This document shows positions 43,162 through 52,035 of a stretch of DNA of 64,000 bases, in pieces. Origin of the DNA: Streptomyces polyasparticus (lineage in GTDB: Bacteria; Actinomycetota; Actinomycetes; Streptomycetales; Streptomycetaceae). Position 1 is the first letter of the stretch, and the number at the start of each line of letters is the position of its first letter. The notes under the pieces were generated by a model, which saw nothing but the letters and a program-made list of their open reading frames with translations, made no database searches and was not told the origin of the DNA. The stretch lies in contig NZ_JACTVJ010000024.1 of assembly GCF_014493765.1 (NCBI RefSeq), forward strand, positions 62,001 through 126,000. The letters are read 5' to 3'. Position numbers and translations under genes: made by a program.

Positions 43162-45320
43162 CCCCCCGCACATCCGGCGCGGTGCGCCGCCGCCGCGTCC
43201 CCCTGCGGTATCTGCTGCCGCTGCTCTTCCTCGTCGCGCTGCTCGCGATGCTGATGCTGCGCGGTTACACGCACAGCGAGATCCTCGCCGACCACCGGGT
43301 GCGCCCGCCCGCGGCCACCGACCAGGTGCCGCACCGCGTGCTCGGCGGCGGGCCCGTGATCGACGCGCGCAAGGACTCCATCACCACCCGTCAGGTCCCG
43401 CGCAAGAAGCTCGTGCTCACCTTCGACGACGGCCCCGACCCCACGTGGACGCCGAAGGTGCTCGACGTGCTGAAGGAGCACGACGCGCAGGCCGTCTTCT
43501 TCGTCGCGGGCACGATGGCCTCGCGCCACCCCGACCTCGTGCAGCGGATGGTCGACGAAGGGCACGAGATCGGTCTGCACACCTTCAACCACCCCGATCT
43601 CTCCTACCAGTCGAAGAGCCGTATCGACTGGGAGCTCTCGCAGAACCAGTTGACGCTCGCGGGCTCGGCCGGAATCCGGACAACATTGTTCAGGCCGCCG
43701 TACTCCTCATTCAACGACGCCTTCGACAACCAGTCCTGGCCCGTGACCGAGTACATCGGCAGCCGCGGCTACATCACGGTCGTCAACAACAACGACAGCG
43801 AGGACTGGAAGCGCCCCGGCGTCGACGCGATCATCAAGAAAGCCACCCCCAAGGGCGGCAAGGGCGCGATCGTGCTGATGCACGACTCCGGCGGCGACCG
43901 CTCGCAGACCGTGGCGGCCCTCGACCGCTTCATCCCCGAACTGCAGGCCAAGGGCTATGACTTCACGCATCTGACCGGTGCGCTCGACGTCCAGAGCGCC
44001 CATATCGAGGTGACCGGGCTCGACCTGTGGAAGGGCAAGGCCTTCGTCTACGCCGTCCAGGCCTCCGAGCACGTGACCTCCGTCCTGGTCGCGGGTCTCG
44101 CCGTGATCGGTGTCCTGGTCATCGGCCGCTTCGGCCTGATGCTGGTGCTCTCCGTCGTGCACGCCCGCCGCACCAGGCGCCGCGACTTCCGCTGGGGCCC
44201 GCCGGTGCTCGAGCCGGTGTCGGTGCTCGTCCCGGCGTACAACGAGGCCAAGTGCATCGAGAACACCGTGCGTTCGCTGGTGAGCAGCGATCACCCCATC
44301 GAGGTGATCGTCATCGACGACGGCTCCACCGACGGCACCGCGCGCCTCGTGGAGAGCCTGCGGCTGCCGGGTGTACGGGTGGTGCGCCAGCACAACGCCG
44401 GAAAGCCCGCGGCGCTCAACCGCGGTGTGGCGAACGCCCGTCACGACCTGATCGTGATGATGGACGGCGACACCGTCTTCGAGCCGTCCACCGTCCGCGA
44501 GCTGGTGCAGCCCTTCGGCGACCCGCGCGTGGGCGCGGTCGCGGGCAATGCCAAGGTCGGCAACAAGGACTCGCTGATCGGCGCCTGGCAGCACATCGAG
44601 TACGTGATGGGCTTCAACCTCGACCGCAGGATGTACGACCTCCTGCGCTGCATGCCCACGATCCCCGGTGCCGTCGGCGCCTTCCGCCGCTCGGCGCTCG
44701 AGCGGGTCGGCGGGATGAGCGACGACACGCTCGCCGAGGACACCGACATCACCATGGCCCTGCACCGCGACGGATGGCGGGTGGTCTACGCGGAGAACGC
44801 CCGCGCGTGGACCGAGGCCCCCGAGACCGTGCAGCAGCTCTGGTCGCAGCGCTACCGCTGGTCGTACGGCACGATGCAGGCGATGTGGAAGCACAAGCGC
44901 GCCATCATCGAGCGCGGTCCCTCGGGCCGCTTCGGGCGGGTCGGTCTTCCGCTGGTCTCGCTGTTCATGGTGCTCGCTCCGCTGCTGGCGCCGCTGATCG
45001 ACGTCTTCCTCCTGTACGGGCTCATCTTCGGCCCGACCGAGAGGACGATCATCGCGTGGCTCGGCGTCCTCGCGATCCAGGCCGTCTGTGCCGCGTACGC
45101 CTTCCGGCTCGACCGCGAGAAGATGCGGCATCTGATCTCGCTGCCGCTGCAGCAGATCCTCTACCGGCAGTTGATGTACGTCGTGCTGCTCCAGTCCTGG
45201 ATCACCGCCATGACCGGCGGCCGGCTGCGCTGGCAGAAGCTGCGGCGCACCGGTGTGGTGGGCTCCGCCCCCGGCATCCCCGCGCAGCCGCACGGCGGGG
45301 ACCGGAGGCCGGTGGGATGA
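43158..45320 (+). CDS. matB: Bifunctional polysaccharide deacetylase / family 2 glycan synthase MatB
   Basis: The 720-residue protein has an N-terminal membrane helix (LRYLLPLLFLVALLAMLML). The NodB deacetylase domain outside the membrane carries TFDDGPDP and HTFNHPD for metal binding and RPPYS. A second helix follows (VLVAGLAVIGVLVIGRFGLML). The cytoplasmic GT2 synthase has DDGSTDG, MDGDT (DxD), EDTDITMAL (TED-like) and QRYRW (QxxRW). Three to four C-terminal helices form the channel. Such a fusion polymerises UDP-GlcNAc, exports the chain and partly deacetylates it, like IcaA plus IcaB in one chain. ATG 43158 overlaps the matA stop, and its own stop overlaps the acyltransferase start. Confidence 0.92.
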   Translation: MTPRTSGAVRRRRVPLRYLLPLLFLVALLAMLMLRGYTHSEILADHRVRPPAATDQVPHRVLGGGPVIDARKDSITTRQVPRKKLVLTFDDGPDPTWTPKVLDVLKEHDAQAVFFVAGTMASRHPDLVQRMVDEGHEIGLHTFNHPDLSYQSKSRIDWELSQNQLTLAGSAGIRTTLFRPPYSSFNDAFDNQSWPVTEYIGSRGYITVVNNNDSEDWKRPGVDAIIKKATPKGGKGAIVLMHDSGGDRSQTVAALDRFIPELQAKGYDFTHLTGALDVQSAHIEVTGLDLWKGKAFVYAVQASEHVTSVLVAGLAVIGVLVIGRFGLMLVLSVVHARRTRRRDFRWGPPVLEPVSVLVPAYNEAKCIENTVRSLVSSDHPIEVIVIDDGSTDGTARLVESLRLPGVRVVRQHNAGKPAALNRGVANARHDLIVMMDGDTVFEPSTVRELVQPFGDPRVGAVAGNAKVGNKDSLIGAWQHIEYVMGFNLDRRMYDLLRCMPTIPGAVGAFRRSALERVGGMSDDTLAEDTDITMALHRDGWRVVYAENARAWTEAPETVQQLWSQRYRWSYGTMQAMWKHKRAIIERGPSGRFGRVGLPLVSLFMVLAPLLAPLIDVFLLYGLIFGPTERTIIAWLGVLAIQAVCAAYAFRLDREKMRHLISLPLQQILYRQLMYVVLLQSWITAMTGGRLRWQKLRRTGVVGSAPGIPAQPHGGDRRPVG

Positions 45321-46888
45321 GCAAGCACCGCCACGAGCCGTCGGCGTCCGGTGCCCCGGACGACGCGGCCCGGCCCTCGTACGGGGTGCCGGAGCAGCGG
45401 TCGACGGCGCCCTACGCAGGGCCCGGGCAGGAACCGAGCCCGATCACCTGGGGCCGGGAACAGCAGCCGGACTGGGTCAGGGATGGTCTGCAGGGTCCGG
45501 CACCTGCGCAGGGTGCGGCCTACGGGACGCAGACGGACTGGACGCAGCAGCAGCCGCCGCCGCATCAGGGCTGGACGCAGCAGCAGCCGCAGCAGGAGGC
45601 CTGGGACCACCAAGTGCCCTTCCCCGCACCGCCGTCCGGGCCCGAGGAACCGGCGCCCGCCGAGGCGGAGCCGGCGAAGAAGCGGCCCGTCCGCGACCGC
45701 TATCTCGACCTGCTCCGCGCCGTCGCGCTCTTCCGTGTGGTGCTTCTGCACACCTTCGGCTGGTGGTGGCTGCCGCTGGTCTTCCCGTCCATGGGCGTGA
45801 TGTTCGCCCTGGCCGGCTCGCTGATGGCCCGTTCGCTCTCGCGTCCCGCGCTCGGCGTGATCAGGGGCCGGATGCGCAGGCTGCTGCCGCCGGTGTGGCT
45901 GCTCGCCCTGGCCGTCGTGCCGCTCGGCCTGATGTACGGCTGGGACCCGGGCGAGGACGGCGGCTTCTCGGGCTGGCTGTCGATGCTCAACTTCGTCGTG
46001 CCCGCGGGCGCACCGCCCTTCCCGGAGGAGGCGGCCTTCCCCAGCGGCCTGCTGGAGTCCTCGTGGCTGCAGAACGGTGTGGAGACCCTCTGGTATCTGC
46101 GCACCTACCTCTGGCTCGTGGTGCTCTCACCGCTGCTGCTCCCGCTGTTCCGCAGGTTCCCCGTGCCCACCATGGTGGCGCCGCTGATCATCGTCGCCGT
46201 GATGATGGAGGGCTGGGTCAGCCTCCCCGGCGAGCTCGGCAACTCGGTCTTCGACACCAGCGTCTACGCGGCCTGCTGGATGCTGGGCTTCGCCCACAAC
46301 GACGGGATGCTGCAGCGCGTACCGCGCTACATCCTGGTCTCGGGCGCCGCCTTCGCGATGGCCGGAGCCCTGTGGTGGTACACCCGCGAGGTCGGCTTCG
46401 GCGAGAGCATCGAGGCGGCACCGCTCGCCAACGCCGTCTGGTCCCTCGGCGCCGTCGCCATCCTGCTCACGTACTCGCCGTCCTGGGAGAAACTGCCGGG
46501 CAGACTCGCCGCCTGGGACAAGCTCGTCACCCTCGCCAACAACCGCGCCGTGACGATCTATCTCTGGCACAACCTCGCCATCGAGGTGGCCCTCGCGCTC
46601 CTCAACCAGGTCTGGGACTGGCCGATCCTGTACGACGCCTTCGGCCACGACCTCAGCGCCAGCTTCACCGACACGTATCAGATCTGGGTGTTCGTGCTGA
46701 CCTGGCCGCTGGTCTTCGGGGCCATCGCCTGCTTCGGCTGGGTCGAGGACATCGCCGCGAAGCGCAAGCCGCGGCTGTGGCCCGACGGATCGAAGAAGTC
46801 GAAGGACCCGAAGGACTCGAAGGACCCGAAGGACCCGAAGGGCGCGAACCGCACGAAGCAGAGGAAGAGTGGCGCGCACAGCCGCTGA
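45317..46888 (+). CDS. Acyltransferase 3-like membrane protein, third gene of the mat operon
   Basis: The 523-residue protein starts at ATG 45317, overlapping the matB stop. The first ~120 residues are a hydrophilic Pro/Gln-rich region with WTQQQPP repeats. The membrane part begins with RDRYLDLLRAVALFRVVLLH, the acyltransferase-3 helix 1 with the conserved Arg and His, and GVMFALAGSLMARSL. About ten helices end in LPLVFGAIACFGWVEDIAA. The C-terminal tail is a Lys/Asp/Pro repeat (KDPKDSKDPKDPK). Translational coupling suggests that it modifies, for example O-acylates, the same glycan outside the cell, as IcaC-like proteins are proposed to do. That role is inference. Confidence 0.8.
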   Translation: MSKHRHEPSASGAPDDAARPSYGVPEQRSTAPYAGPGQEPSPITWGREQQPDWVRDGLQGPAPAQGAAYGTQTDWTQQQPPPHQGWTQQQPQQEAWDHQVPFPAPPSGPEEPAPAEAEPAKKRPVRDRYLDLLRAVALFRVVLLHTFGWWWLPLVFPSMGVMFALAGSLMARSLSRPALGVIRGRMRRLLPPVWLLALAVVPLGLMYGWDPGEDGGFSGWLSMLNFVVPAGAPPFPEEAAFPSGLLESSWLQNGVETLWYLRTYLWLVVLSPLLLPLFRRFPVPTMVAPLIIVAVMMEGWVSLPGELGNSVFDTSVYAACWMLGFAHNDGMLQRVPRYILVSGAAFAMAGALWWYTREVGFGESIEAAPLANAVWSLGAVAILLTYSPSWEKLPGRLAAWDKLVTLANNRAVTIYLWHNLAIEVALALLNQVWDWPILYDAFGHDLSASFTDTYQIWVFVLTWPLVFGAIACFGWVEDIAAKRKPRLWPDGSKKSKDPKDSKDPKDPKGANRTKQRKSGAHSR

Positions 46889-47027
46889 TCCGTGTGCGGT
46901 GCGCTCACACAGGCCCCGCGCTCCGGGTGAGAGCAAGGTTGCGCCGCGGTCATCTGATCGGGCACCGCCCTGAAATCACCGCTCCCTAGCGTCATCCACG
47001 ATCAGACGACGCGGGAGTGGAGGCGTG

Positions 47028-48413
47028 ATGACAGCACCGGCTGCCACAAGCGGACGCAAGGGGGGCCGCTGGATCGAGCAGTGGGACCCGGAGGACGAGG
47101 AGTTCTGGGCGCGGACCGGGGAGAAGGTGGCCCGCCGCAATCTGCTGTACTCCGTCTTCAGCGAGCACATCGGGTTCTCGATCTGGACCCTGTGGTCGGT
47201 GATGGTCCTGTTCATGGGCCCCGAGTACGGGGTCGACCCGGCCGGGAAGTTCTTCCTGATCGGCACGGCCACGCTGGTCGGCGCGATCATCCGGGTGCCG
47301 TACACCTTCGCGGTGGCGATCTTCGGCGGACGCAACTGGACCATCGTCAGCGCGTGTCTGCTGCTCATCCCCACGATCGCGGCGTTCGTGGTGATGGAAC
47401 CCGGGACCTCGTACACGACCTTCGTGGTGGTGGCCGCGCTCGCCGGCGTCGGCGGCGGCAACTTCGCCTCCTCGATGACCAACATCAACTCCTTCTTCCC
47501 GCTGCGGAAGAAGGGCTGGGCCCTCGGCCTCAACGCGGGCGGCGGCAACATCGGTGTGCCCGTGGTGCAGCTGGTCGGCCTGCTCGTCATCGGTACGGCG
47601 GGCGCGGGCCACCCGCGGATCCTGCTCGGCGCGTACATTCCGCTGATCGTGATCGCGGCGGTGCTCGCCGCAATCCGTATGGACAACCTCGCTCCGGTGC
47701 GCAATGACACGGGCGCCGCTTTCGACGCCGTACGCGACCCGCACACCTGGATCATGTCGTTCCTGTACATCGGCACGTTCGGGTCCTTCATCGGCTACAG
47801 CTTCGCCTTCGGGCTCGTGCTGCAGACCCAGTTCGGACGCACCCCGCTGCAGGCCGCCTCGCTCACCTTCATCGGCCCGCTGCTCGGCTCGCTGATCCGG
47901 CCGGTCGGCGGCCGGCTCGCGGACCGGCACGGCGGCGCGCGGATCACGCTGTGGAATTTCGCCGGGATGGGCGTCGCCACCTCGGTGGTGATCTTCGCTT
48001 CCGTACGGGAGTCGCTGCCCGTCTTCCTGGTCGGCTTCATCGCCCTGTTCATCCTGAGCGGCCTGGGCAACGGCTCCACGTACAAGATGATCCCCGGCAT
48101 CTTCACGGCGAAGGCGTACGCGAAGGGCCTGGCGGGCGAGGCCGCGGACGCCTGGGCACGGCGTCTGTCGGGCGCGTCCATGGGTCTGATCGGTGCGGTC
48201 GGCGCTGTCGGCGGACTCGGCATCAACCTGGCGTTCCGGCAGTCGTTCCAGACCGCGGGGACCGGGACGGCGGCCTTCGTGGTCTTCCTCGGGGTCTACG
48301 TGGTGTGCTCGGTGGTGACCTGGGCCGTATACCTGCGCAGGACCGAGCCGGTGACCGAGTCGGAGCAGCCGGCGGCCGAGCCGAAGCCGCAGCTCAGCTA
48401 CGCGGAGGTGTGA
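47028..48413 (+). CDS. narK: Nitrate/nitrite transporter, MFS NarK family
   Basis: The 461-residue protein (ATG 47028; GTG 47025 is an alternative; GGGAGTGGAGG upstream) has twelve hydrophobic helices. The nitrate signature regions are clear: GVGGGNFASSMTNINSFFP in the first half and FILSGLGNGSTYKMIPGIF in the second. Arg residues for anion binding sit in VPYTFAV-adjacent helix 2 (GAIIRVPY) and helix 8 (GSLIRPVGGRLADRHGG). It carries nitrate in, or exchanges nitrate for nitrite. The next gene on the same strand encodes an NnaR-like regulator, the same pairing I know from S. coelicolor (SCO2959-SCO2958). Confidence 0.92.
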   Translation: MTAPAATSGRKGGRWIEQWDPEDEEFWARTGEKVARRNLLYSVFSEHIGFSIWTLWSVMVLFMGPEYGVDPAGKFFLIGTATLVGAIIRVPYTFAVAIFGGRNWTIVSACLLLIPTIAAFVVMEPGTSYTTFVVVAALAGVGGGNFASSMTNINSFFPLRKKGWALGLNAGGGNIGVPVVQLVGLLVIGTAGAGHPRILLGAYIPLIVIAAVLAAIRMDNLAPVRNDTGAAFDAVRDPHTWIMSFLYIGTFGSFIGYSFAFGLVLQTQFGRTPLQAASLTFIGPLLGSLIRPVGGRLADRHGGARITLWNFAGMGVATSVVIFASVRESLPVFLVGFIALFILSGLGNGSTYKMIPGIFTAKAYAKGLAGEAADAWARRLSGASMGLIGAVGAVGGLGINLAFRQSFQTAGTGTAAFVVFLGVYVVCSVVTWAVYLRRTEPVTESEQPAAEPKPQLSYAEV

Positions 48414-48416
48414 GCC

Positions 48417-48441
48417 ACGCGACCCGGTTCCCGGGTCGCGT
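48417..48441 (+). terminator. Hairpin between narK and the NnaR-like gene
   Basis: ACGCGACCCGG (48417-48427) and CCGGGTCGCGT (48431-48441) form a perfect 11-bp stem with a 3-nt loop. No T-run follows, so it may be a high-GC terminator or an attenuating hairpin within the transcript. Confidence 0.55.
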
Positions 48442-48520
48442 AACACCTGCGCAATGAGGGCGAACCGAGCCTGTCATGCACCCTTGGCAGGCTCGGTCGA
48501 CCGCACGATGGGACAAGACC

Positions 48521-49672
48521 ATGGCAGACCAGACACCACCTCGCTCGGCCGGGCAGCCGCTCGCCGGATTCACCGTCGGCGTGACGGCGGCCCGGCGCGC
48601 CGACGAACTGGGCGCGCTGCTCGAACGGCGCGGCGCGACCGTGCTGCACGCGCCCGCGCTGCGCATCGTGCCGCTCGCCGACGACAGCGAACTGCTCGCC
48701 GCGACCAAGCAGTTGCTGGACCACGCGCCCGACGTGGTGGTCGCGACCACCGCGATCGGCTTCCGCGGCTGGGTCGAGGCGGCCGACGGCTGGGGGATCG
48801 GCGAGGACCTGCTCGCGCGCCTGCGCGGCGTCGAACTCCTCGCGCGCGGGCCCAAGGTGCGGGGCGCCATCCGCGCGGCCGGGCTCACCGAGGCCTGGTC
48901 GCCGGCCTCCGAGTCGATGGCCGAGGTGCTCGACCGGCTGCTCGACGAGGGCGTCGACGGCCGCCGTATCGCACTGCAGCTGCACGGCGAACCGCTGCCC
49001 GGCTTCATCGAGGCGCTGCGGGCGGGCGGCGCCGAGGTGGTGGGCGTCCCCGTGTACCGGTGGATGCCGCCGGAGGACCTGACGCCGGTGGACCGGCTGA
49101 TCGACGCCGTACTGGCGCGTGGCGTGGACGCGTTGACGTTCACGAGCGCACCCGCCGCGGCCTCGCTCCTGACCCGGGCCGCCGAGCGCGGCCAGGACGC
49201 GGAGCTGCTCGCCGCGCTCGAACACGATGTGCTTCCGGCCTGCGTGGGCCCGGTCACCGCGCTGCCCCTGCAGGCGCACGGGGTGACCACCGTCCAGCCG
49301 GAGCGCTTCCGCCTCGGCCCCCTCGTCCAGCTTCTGTGCGTCGAACTCCCCGCCCGCTCCCGTACGTTGCCCATCGCGGGCCATCAGCTGCAGATCCGCG
49401 GACATGCGGCGGTGGTCGACGGCGATCTGCGTCCGGTGCCGCCGGCGGGCATGTCCCTGCTCCGGGCGCTTGCCCGCCGCCCCGGCTGGGTGGTGTCCCG
49501 GGCCGACCTGCTGCGCGCGCTGCCGGGCGCTGGCCGGGACGAGCATGCGGTGGAGACGGCGATGGCGCGGCTGCGGGCGGCGCTCGGGGTGCCGAAGGTG
49601 ATCCAGACGGTGGTGAAGCGGGGGTACCGGCTCGCGCTCGACCCGGCGTCGGACGCGAAGTACGCGGACTAG
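48521..49672 (+). CDS. nnaR: HemD-like / winged-helix nitrogen regulator (NnaR-like)
   Basis: The 383-residue protein (ATG 48521; ATG 48476 is an in-frame alternative) is a fusion. Residues ~10-265 are a uroporphyrinogen-III synthase-like fold (FTVGVTAARRADELGALLER, TSAPAAASLLTRAAE). Residues ~285-375 are an OmpR-type winged helix (LVQLLCVELPARSRTL, GWVVSRADLLRALPG, VETAMARLRAALG, VIQTVVKRGYRL). NnaR of S. coelicolor has this architecture and co-activates nitrate and nitrite assimilation genes with GlnR. HemD-like domains here probably serve as sensors and not enzymes. Adjacent narK supports the role. No membrane segment is present. Confidence 0.85.
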   Translation: MADQTPPRSAGQPLAGFTVGVTAARRADELGALLERRGATVLHAPALRIVPLADDSELLAATKQLLDHAPDVVVATTAIGFRGWVEAADGWGIGEDLLARLRGVELLARGPKVRGAIRAAGLTEAWSPASESMAEVLDRLLDEGVDGRRIALQLHGEPLPGFIEALRAGGAEVVGVPVYRWMPPEDLTPVDRLIDAVLARGVDALTFTSAPAAASLLTRAAERGQDAELLAALEHDVLPACVGPVTALPLQAHGVTTVQPERFRLGPLVQLLCVELPARSRTLPIAGHQLQIRGHAAVVDGDLRPVPPAGMSLLRALARRPGWVVSRADLLRALPGAGRDEHAVETAMARLRAALGVPKVIQTVVKRGYRLALDPASDAKYAD

Positions 49673-49717
49673 GCGGCCGGTCGTGCAGGGGTGGGGCCGC
49701 CCAGCCCGCTCAGGAGG

Positions 49718-50010
49718 TCACCGCGAAGGGGTCCCGGTGAAGCCGTAGCTCCTGACGCCCTTGCCGTCGTTCTGCCAGTTGAAGCGCAGCGTCCCGTCCG
49801 TGTACGCGCTCGTGCTGCCCACCCGCACCTTGAAGGTGGCCGTGCTCGCCGATCCGTTGCCGGAACCGACGCGTCGTCGATGGTGCGCTTGGACGTGACG
49901 CACTTCCAGTCGGCCGCGGACGCCGACCCCGTGGCCAGGGCGGAGGCGCCTATGGCGCTCGCGCCGACGACGGCGAGCGAGAGTGCCCGCTTGGGCAGCT
50001 TGAACTCCAT
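49718..50010 (-). pseudogene. Small secreted protein gene with a frameshift
   Basis: ATG 50010 opens a signal peptide (KRALSLAVVGASAIGASALA, then TGSASAA) and ADWKCVTSKRTIDD. The continuation that looks like a real protein (GSGNGSASTATFKVRVGSTS, YTDGTLRFNWQNDGKGVRSY) is in another frame and ends at 49718. The junction is near GACGCGTCGGTTCC (about 49862-49875), where one base seems to be missing. Read without correction, the first frame gives an Arg/Ala-rich tail to 49669. It is either a decayed gene or a sequencing error. Joined, it would be a ~95-residue extracellular protein of unknown function. Confidence 0.62.
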
Positions 50011-50108
50011 GGGTGGACACATCCCTCGTTGGGCCTTTCGGCTCGGCCTCACCACTGGCCCGTCACCCATCCCTCACCATGATCTTCACGAAGGGGAAGC
50101 CGCAGGCG

Positions 50109-50624
50109 TCACGCGGCACGCCTGCCGGCGATCGCCAGCGCCCGGCTCAGGCACACCACGGCCGCCACGTTGAGCAGGCACCGCACCAGGTTCCACAGCA
50201 CCCACGGATCCTCGAAGTCCTCCCGTACGGCACCGGGTGAGGCGATCTTCGCCGGATCGCCCGCGGCCGCGAGCTGGTCGTTGAGCGGCACGCTCGCGCC
50301 CGACGTGACCACGAACACCCCCACGTACAGGAGCAGTCCGGCCAGCACCCAGCGCAGCAGCGGCCGGTCCCCGCGCACCCGCCACGCGGCCACCGCGGGC
50401 AGCACCAGGGCGCCGAACAGGGCCAGGAAGAACGCCGGGTTCTGGATCACCTCGTTGATGTCCTGCATCACCGAGATGAACGTCCGGTCGTCGGCCCGTC
50501 CCAGCGCCCCCATCACGGAGGTGGCGTAGGCGAACCACACCCCGGCCATGAGCCCGCTCACCAGCACGGCGGCGATCAGGAGCGGACTGCCGGTGCGCCG
50601 GCCTTGTATGCGCGTCGTCGTCAT
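50109..50624 (-). CDS. DUF1772-family (anthrone oxygenase-like) membrane protein
   Basis: The 171-residue protein has four hydrophobic helices (LLIAAVLVSGLMAGVWFAYA, FFLALFGALVLPAVAAW, LLRWVLAGLLLYVGVFVVTS, VRCLLNVAAVVCLSRALAI). The signature SVPLNDQLA and the later W..WNLVR pattern are those of DUF1772, a family that includes anthrone oxygenase-like proteins. No cofactor motif is obvious and no polyketide genes are near, so a metabolic role is speculative. It diverges from the GNAT acetyltransferase gene. Confidence 0.78.
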   Translation of the reverse strand: MTTTRIQGRRTGSPLLIAAVLVSGLMAGVWFAYATSVMGALGRADDRTFISVMQDINEVIQNPAFFLALFGALVLPAVAAWRVRGDRPLLRWVLAGLLLYVGVFVVTSGASVPLNDQLAAAGDPAKIASPGAVREDFEDPWVLWNLVRCLLNVAAVVCLSRALAIAGRRAA

Positions 50625-50713
50625 GTGCCCAAGTCAAGTCGTTGAAAGCGGAGTTGACCATGGCTGAATCACTCGCCGCCATACGTGAGGGTCCACGCCG
50701 CGCCGCGTCCGTG

Positions 50714-50726
50714 TACCGTGCGTCGA
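50714..50726 (+). promoter_or_regulatory. Leaderless-type promoter of the acetyltransferase gene
   Basis: TACCGT (50714-50719) is six bases before ATG 50726, which precedes the GNAT domain. No RBS is seen. Confidence 0.5.
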
Positions 50727-51259
50727 TGATCGAAGCGAAGGAAGACGAGTTCGAGATCCGGCCCGCGACCCCGGACGACGCCCAGGCCCTCGTCGAGGCG
50801 CACCTGCGCAACAGGGAGCACCTGCGCTCCACCGATCCCCTGCGGTCCGACGCGTTCTACACCGTGGAGGGCCAGCGCGCCCGTCTCGCCGAGCACGGCA
50901 CCGCACGCTGGGTCGTCACGCACGGGGACAAGGTCATCGGCCGTGCCGATCTCTCCGGGATCGTCCTCGGGCCCTTCCGCACCGCATGCCTCGGGTACTG
51001 GATCGACGGCGAGTACCTCGGCCGCGGCCTCGCGCTGCGGGCCGCCGAGGCGATGCTCGCGCACGCCCGCGACGATCTGGGCCTGCACCGCGTCGAGGCC
51101 TCCACGCTGACCGACAACGTGGCCTCGCAGCGCGTGCTCGCCAAGTGCGGCTTCGAGAAGATCGGGTTCGCCCCCATGTATCTGCACATCAACGGGGCCT
51201 GGCGGGACCACTTCCTCTTCCAGCGCATCCTGCACGACGACCCGCCGCCGCTCTCCTAG
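50726..51259 (+). CDS. GNAT acetyltransferase, RimJ/RimL type
   Basis: The 177-residue protein starts at ATG 50726, just before FEIRPATPDDAQALVEAHLR. Upstream in-frame sequence to 50642 lacks domain character. Acetyl-CoA binding is shown by the LGYWIDGEYLGRGLALRAAE segment (motif A, with GRG). NVASQRVLAKCGFEKIGFA is the C-terminal motif B. RimJ/RimL relatives acetylate N-termini of ribosomal proteins or small amines. The real substrate is unknown. It is a single-gene unit. Confidence 0.85.
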   Translation: MIEAKEDEFEIRPATPDDAQALVEAHLRNREHLRSTDPLRSDAFYTVEGQRARLAEHGTARWVVTHGDKVIGRADLSGIVLGPFRTACLGYWIDGEYLGRGLALRAAEAMLAHARDDLGLHRVEASTLTDNVASQRVLAKCGFEKIGFAPMYLHINGAWRDHFLFQRILHDDPPPLS

Positions 51260-51369
51260 GGCCGGTCCTGGATCGGGCCCCGGAGGGGCCGGGGGTCTTC
51301 CGGCCGCGCGCCTGGCCGGGCACTCTGTGAGGGAATCACCGACGACCCCCACAAGGCGGTGACAGGCGC

Positions 51370-51951
51370 ATGGTGGCGAGTACGGCCGCGTACGAGCCGC
51401 GGTTCGACGCCGGGCGGGTCAGCCTCGACCTGCTCGCCACGTCCCACCCGGAGGAACGGCTCGACGGCGCCGAGGCGCTGGGGGAGTGGCTGAGAAGCGC
51501 GGACCTGCTGCCCGCGGGGACCCGGCTGCACCGGATCGGGCTCGACTGCGTACAGCGGTTCCGTCAACTGCGCCAGGACATGGCCCAGTTGGTGGCGGGC
51601 GAGCCGCCTCTGGACGGCAAGCCCTTCGCCGCCGCGCTCGCCCGGGTCAACGAGGCCGCCGCCGCGCCCCCGCCCGCACCCCGCGCCGTGCCCGCCGAGG
51701 ACGGCCGGCTCGTGCGGGTCCTGCACGCGGAACCCGACTGCGCGGCCCTGCTCGCCGCGATCGCCCGGGACTTCGTCGAACTGCTCACGGACCCCGTGGC
51801 CGCGGCCCGTATCCGCCAGTGCGAGGGCGACAACTGCCCGCGCATCTACCTGGACACGTCCCGGGGGCGACGGCGCCGCTGGTGCTCCAGCGAGGTCTGC
51901 GGCAACCGGGAGAGAGTCGCCCGGCACCGCCGCCGCATGGCGGTCACCTGA
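51370..51951 (+). CDS. CGNR zinc-finger transcriptional regulator-like protein (ABATE domain)
   Basis: The 193-residue protein begins at ATG 51370. The N-terminal ~140 residues are a helical ligand-binding-like ABATE region (RVSLDLLATSHPEERLDGAE, LRQDMAQLVAGEPP). The C-terminal CGNR zinc finger is complete: CEGDNCPRIYLDTS, then RRWCSSEVCGNRERVARHRR with four Cys and the diagnostic CGNR. These proteins probably bind nucleic acid and a small ligand. No target is known. No terminator is seen after it; the ECF sigma gene begins 230 bp downstream. Confidence 0.88.
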   Translation: MVASTAAYEPRFDAGRVSLDLLATSHPEERLDGAEALGEWLRSADLLPAGTRLHRIGLDCVQRFRQLRQDMAQLVAGEPPLDGKPFAAALARVNEAAAAPPPAPRAVPAEDGRLVRVLHAEPDCAALLAAIARDFVELLTDPVAAARIRQCEGDNCPRIYLDTSRGRRRRWCSSEVCGNRERVARHRRRMAVT

Positions 51952-52035
51952 GCCTCCGTGCGACGGTCACCCGAGCGTCCGTACGGCCATCGCCCGAGCA
52001 CAACCGGTCGGCCCCCGCCCCTGAACGGCCAGTCA

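Noticed and set aside
46961-46976. GlnR box before narK
   Set aside because: Only one half-site (GGCAC-N6-GAAAT) with two mismatches; the second half is absent. Kept as a weak hint only.
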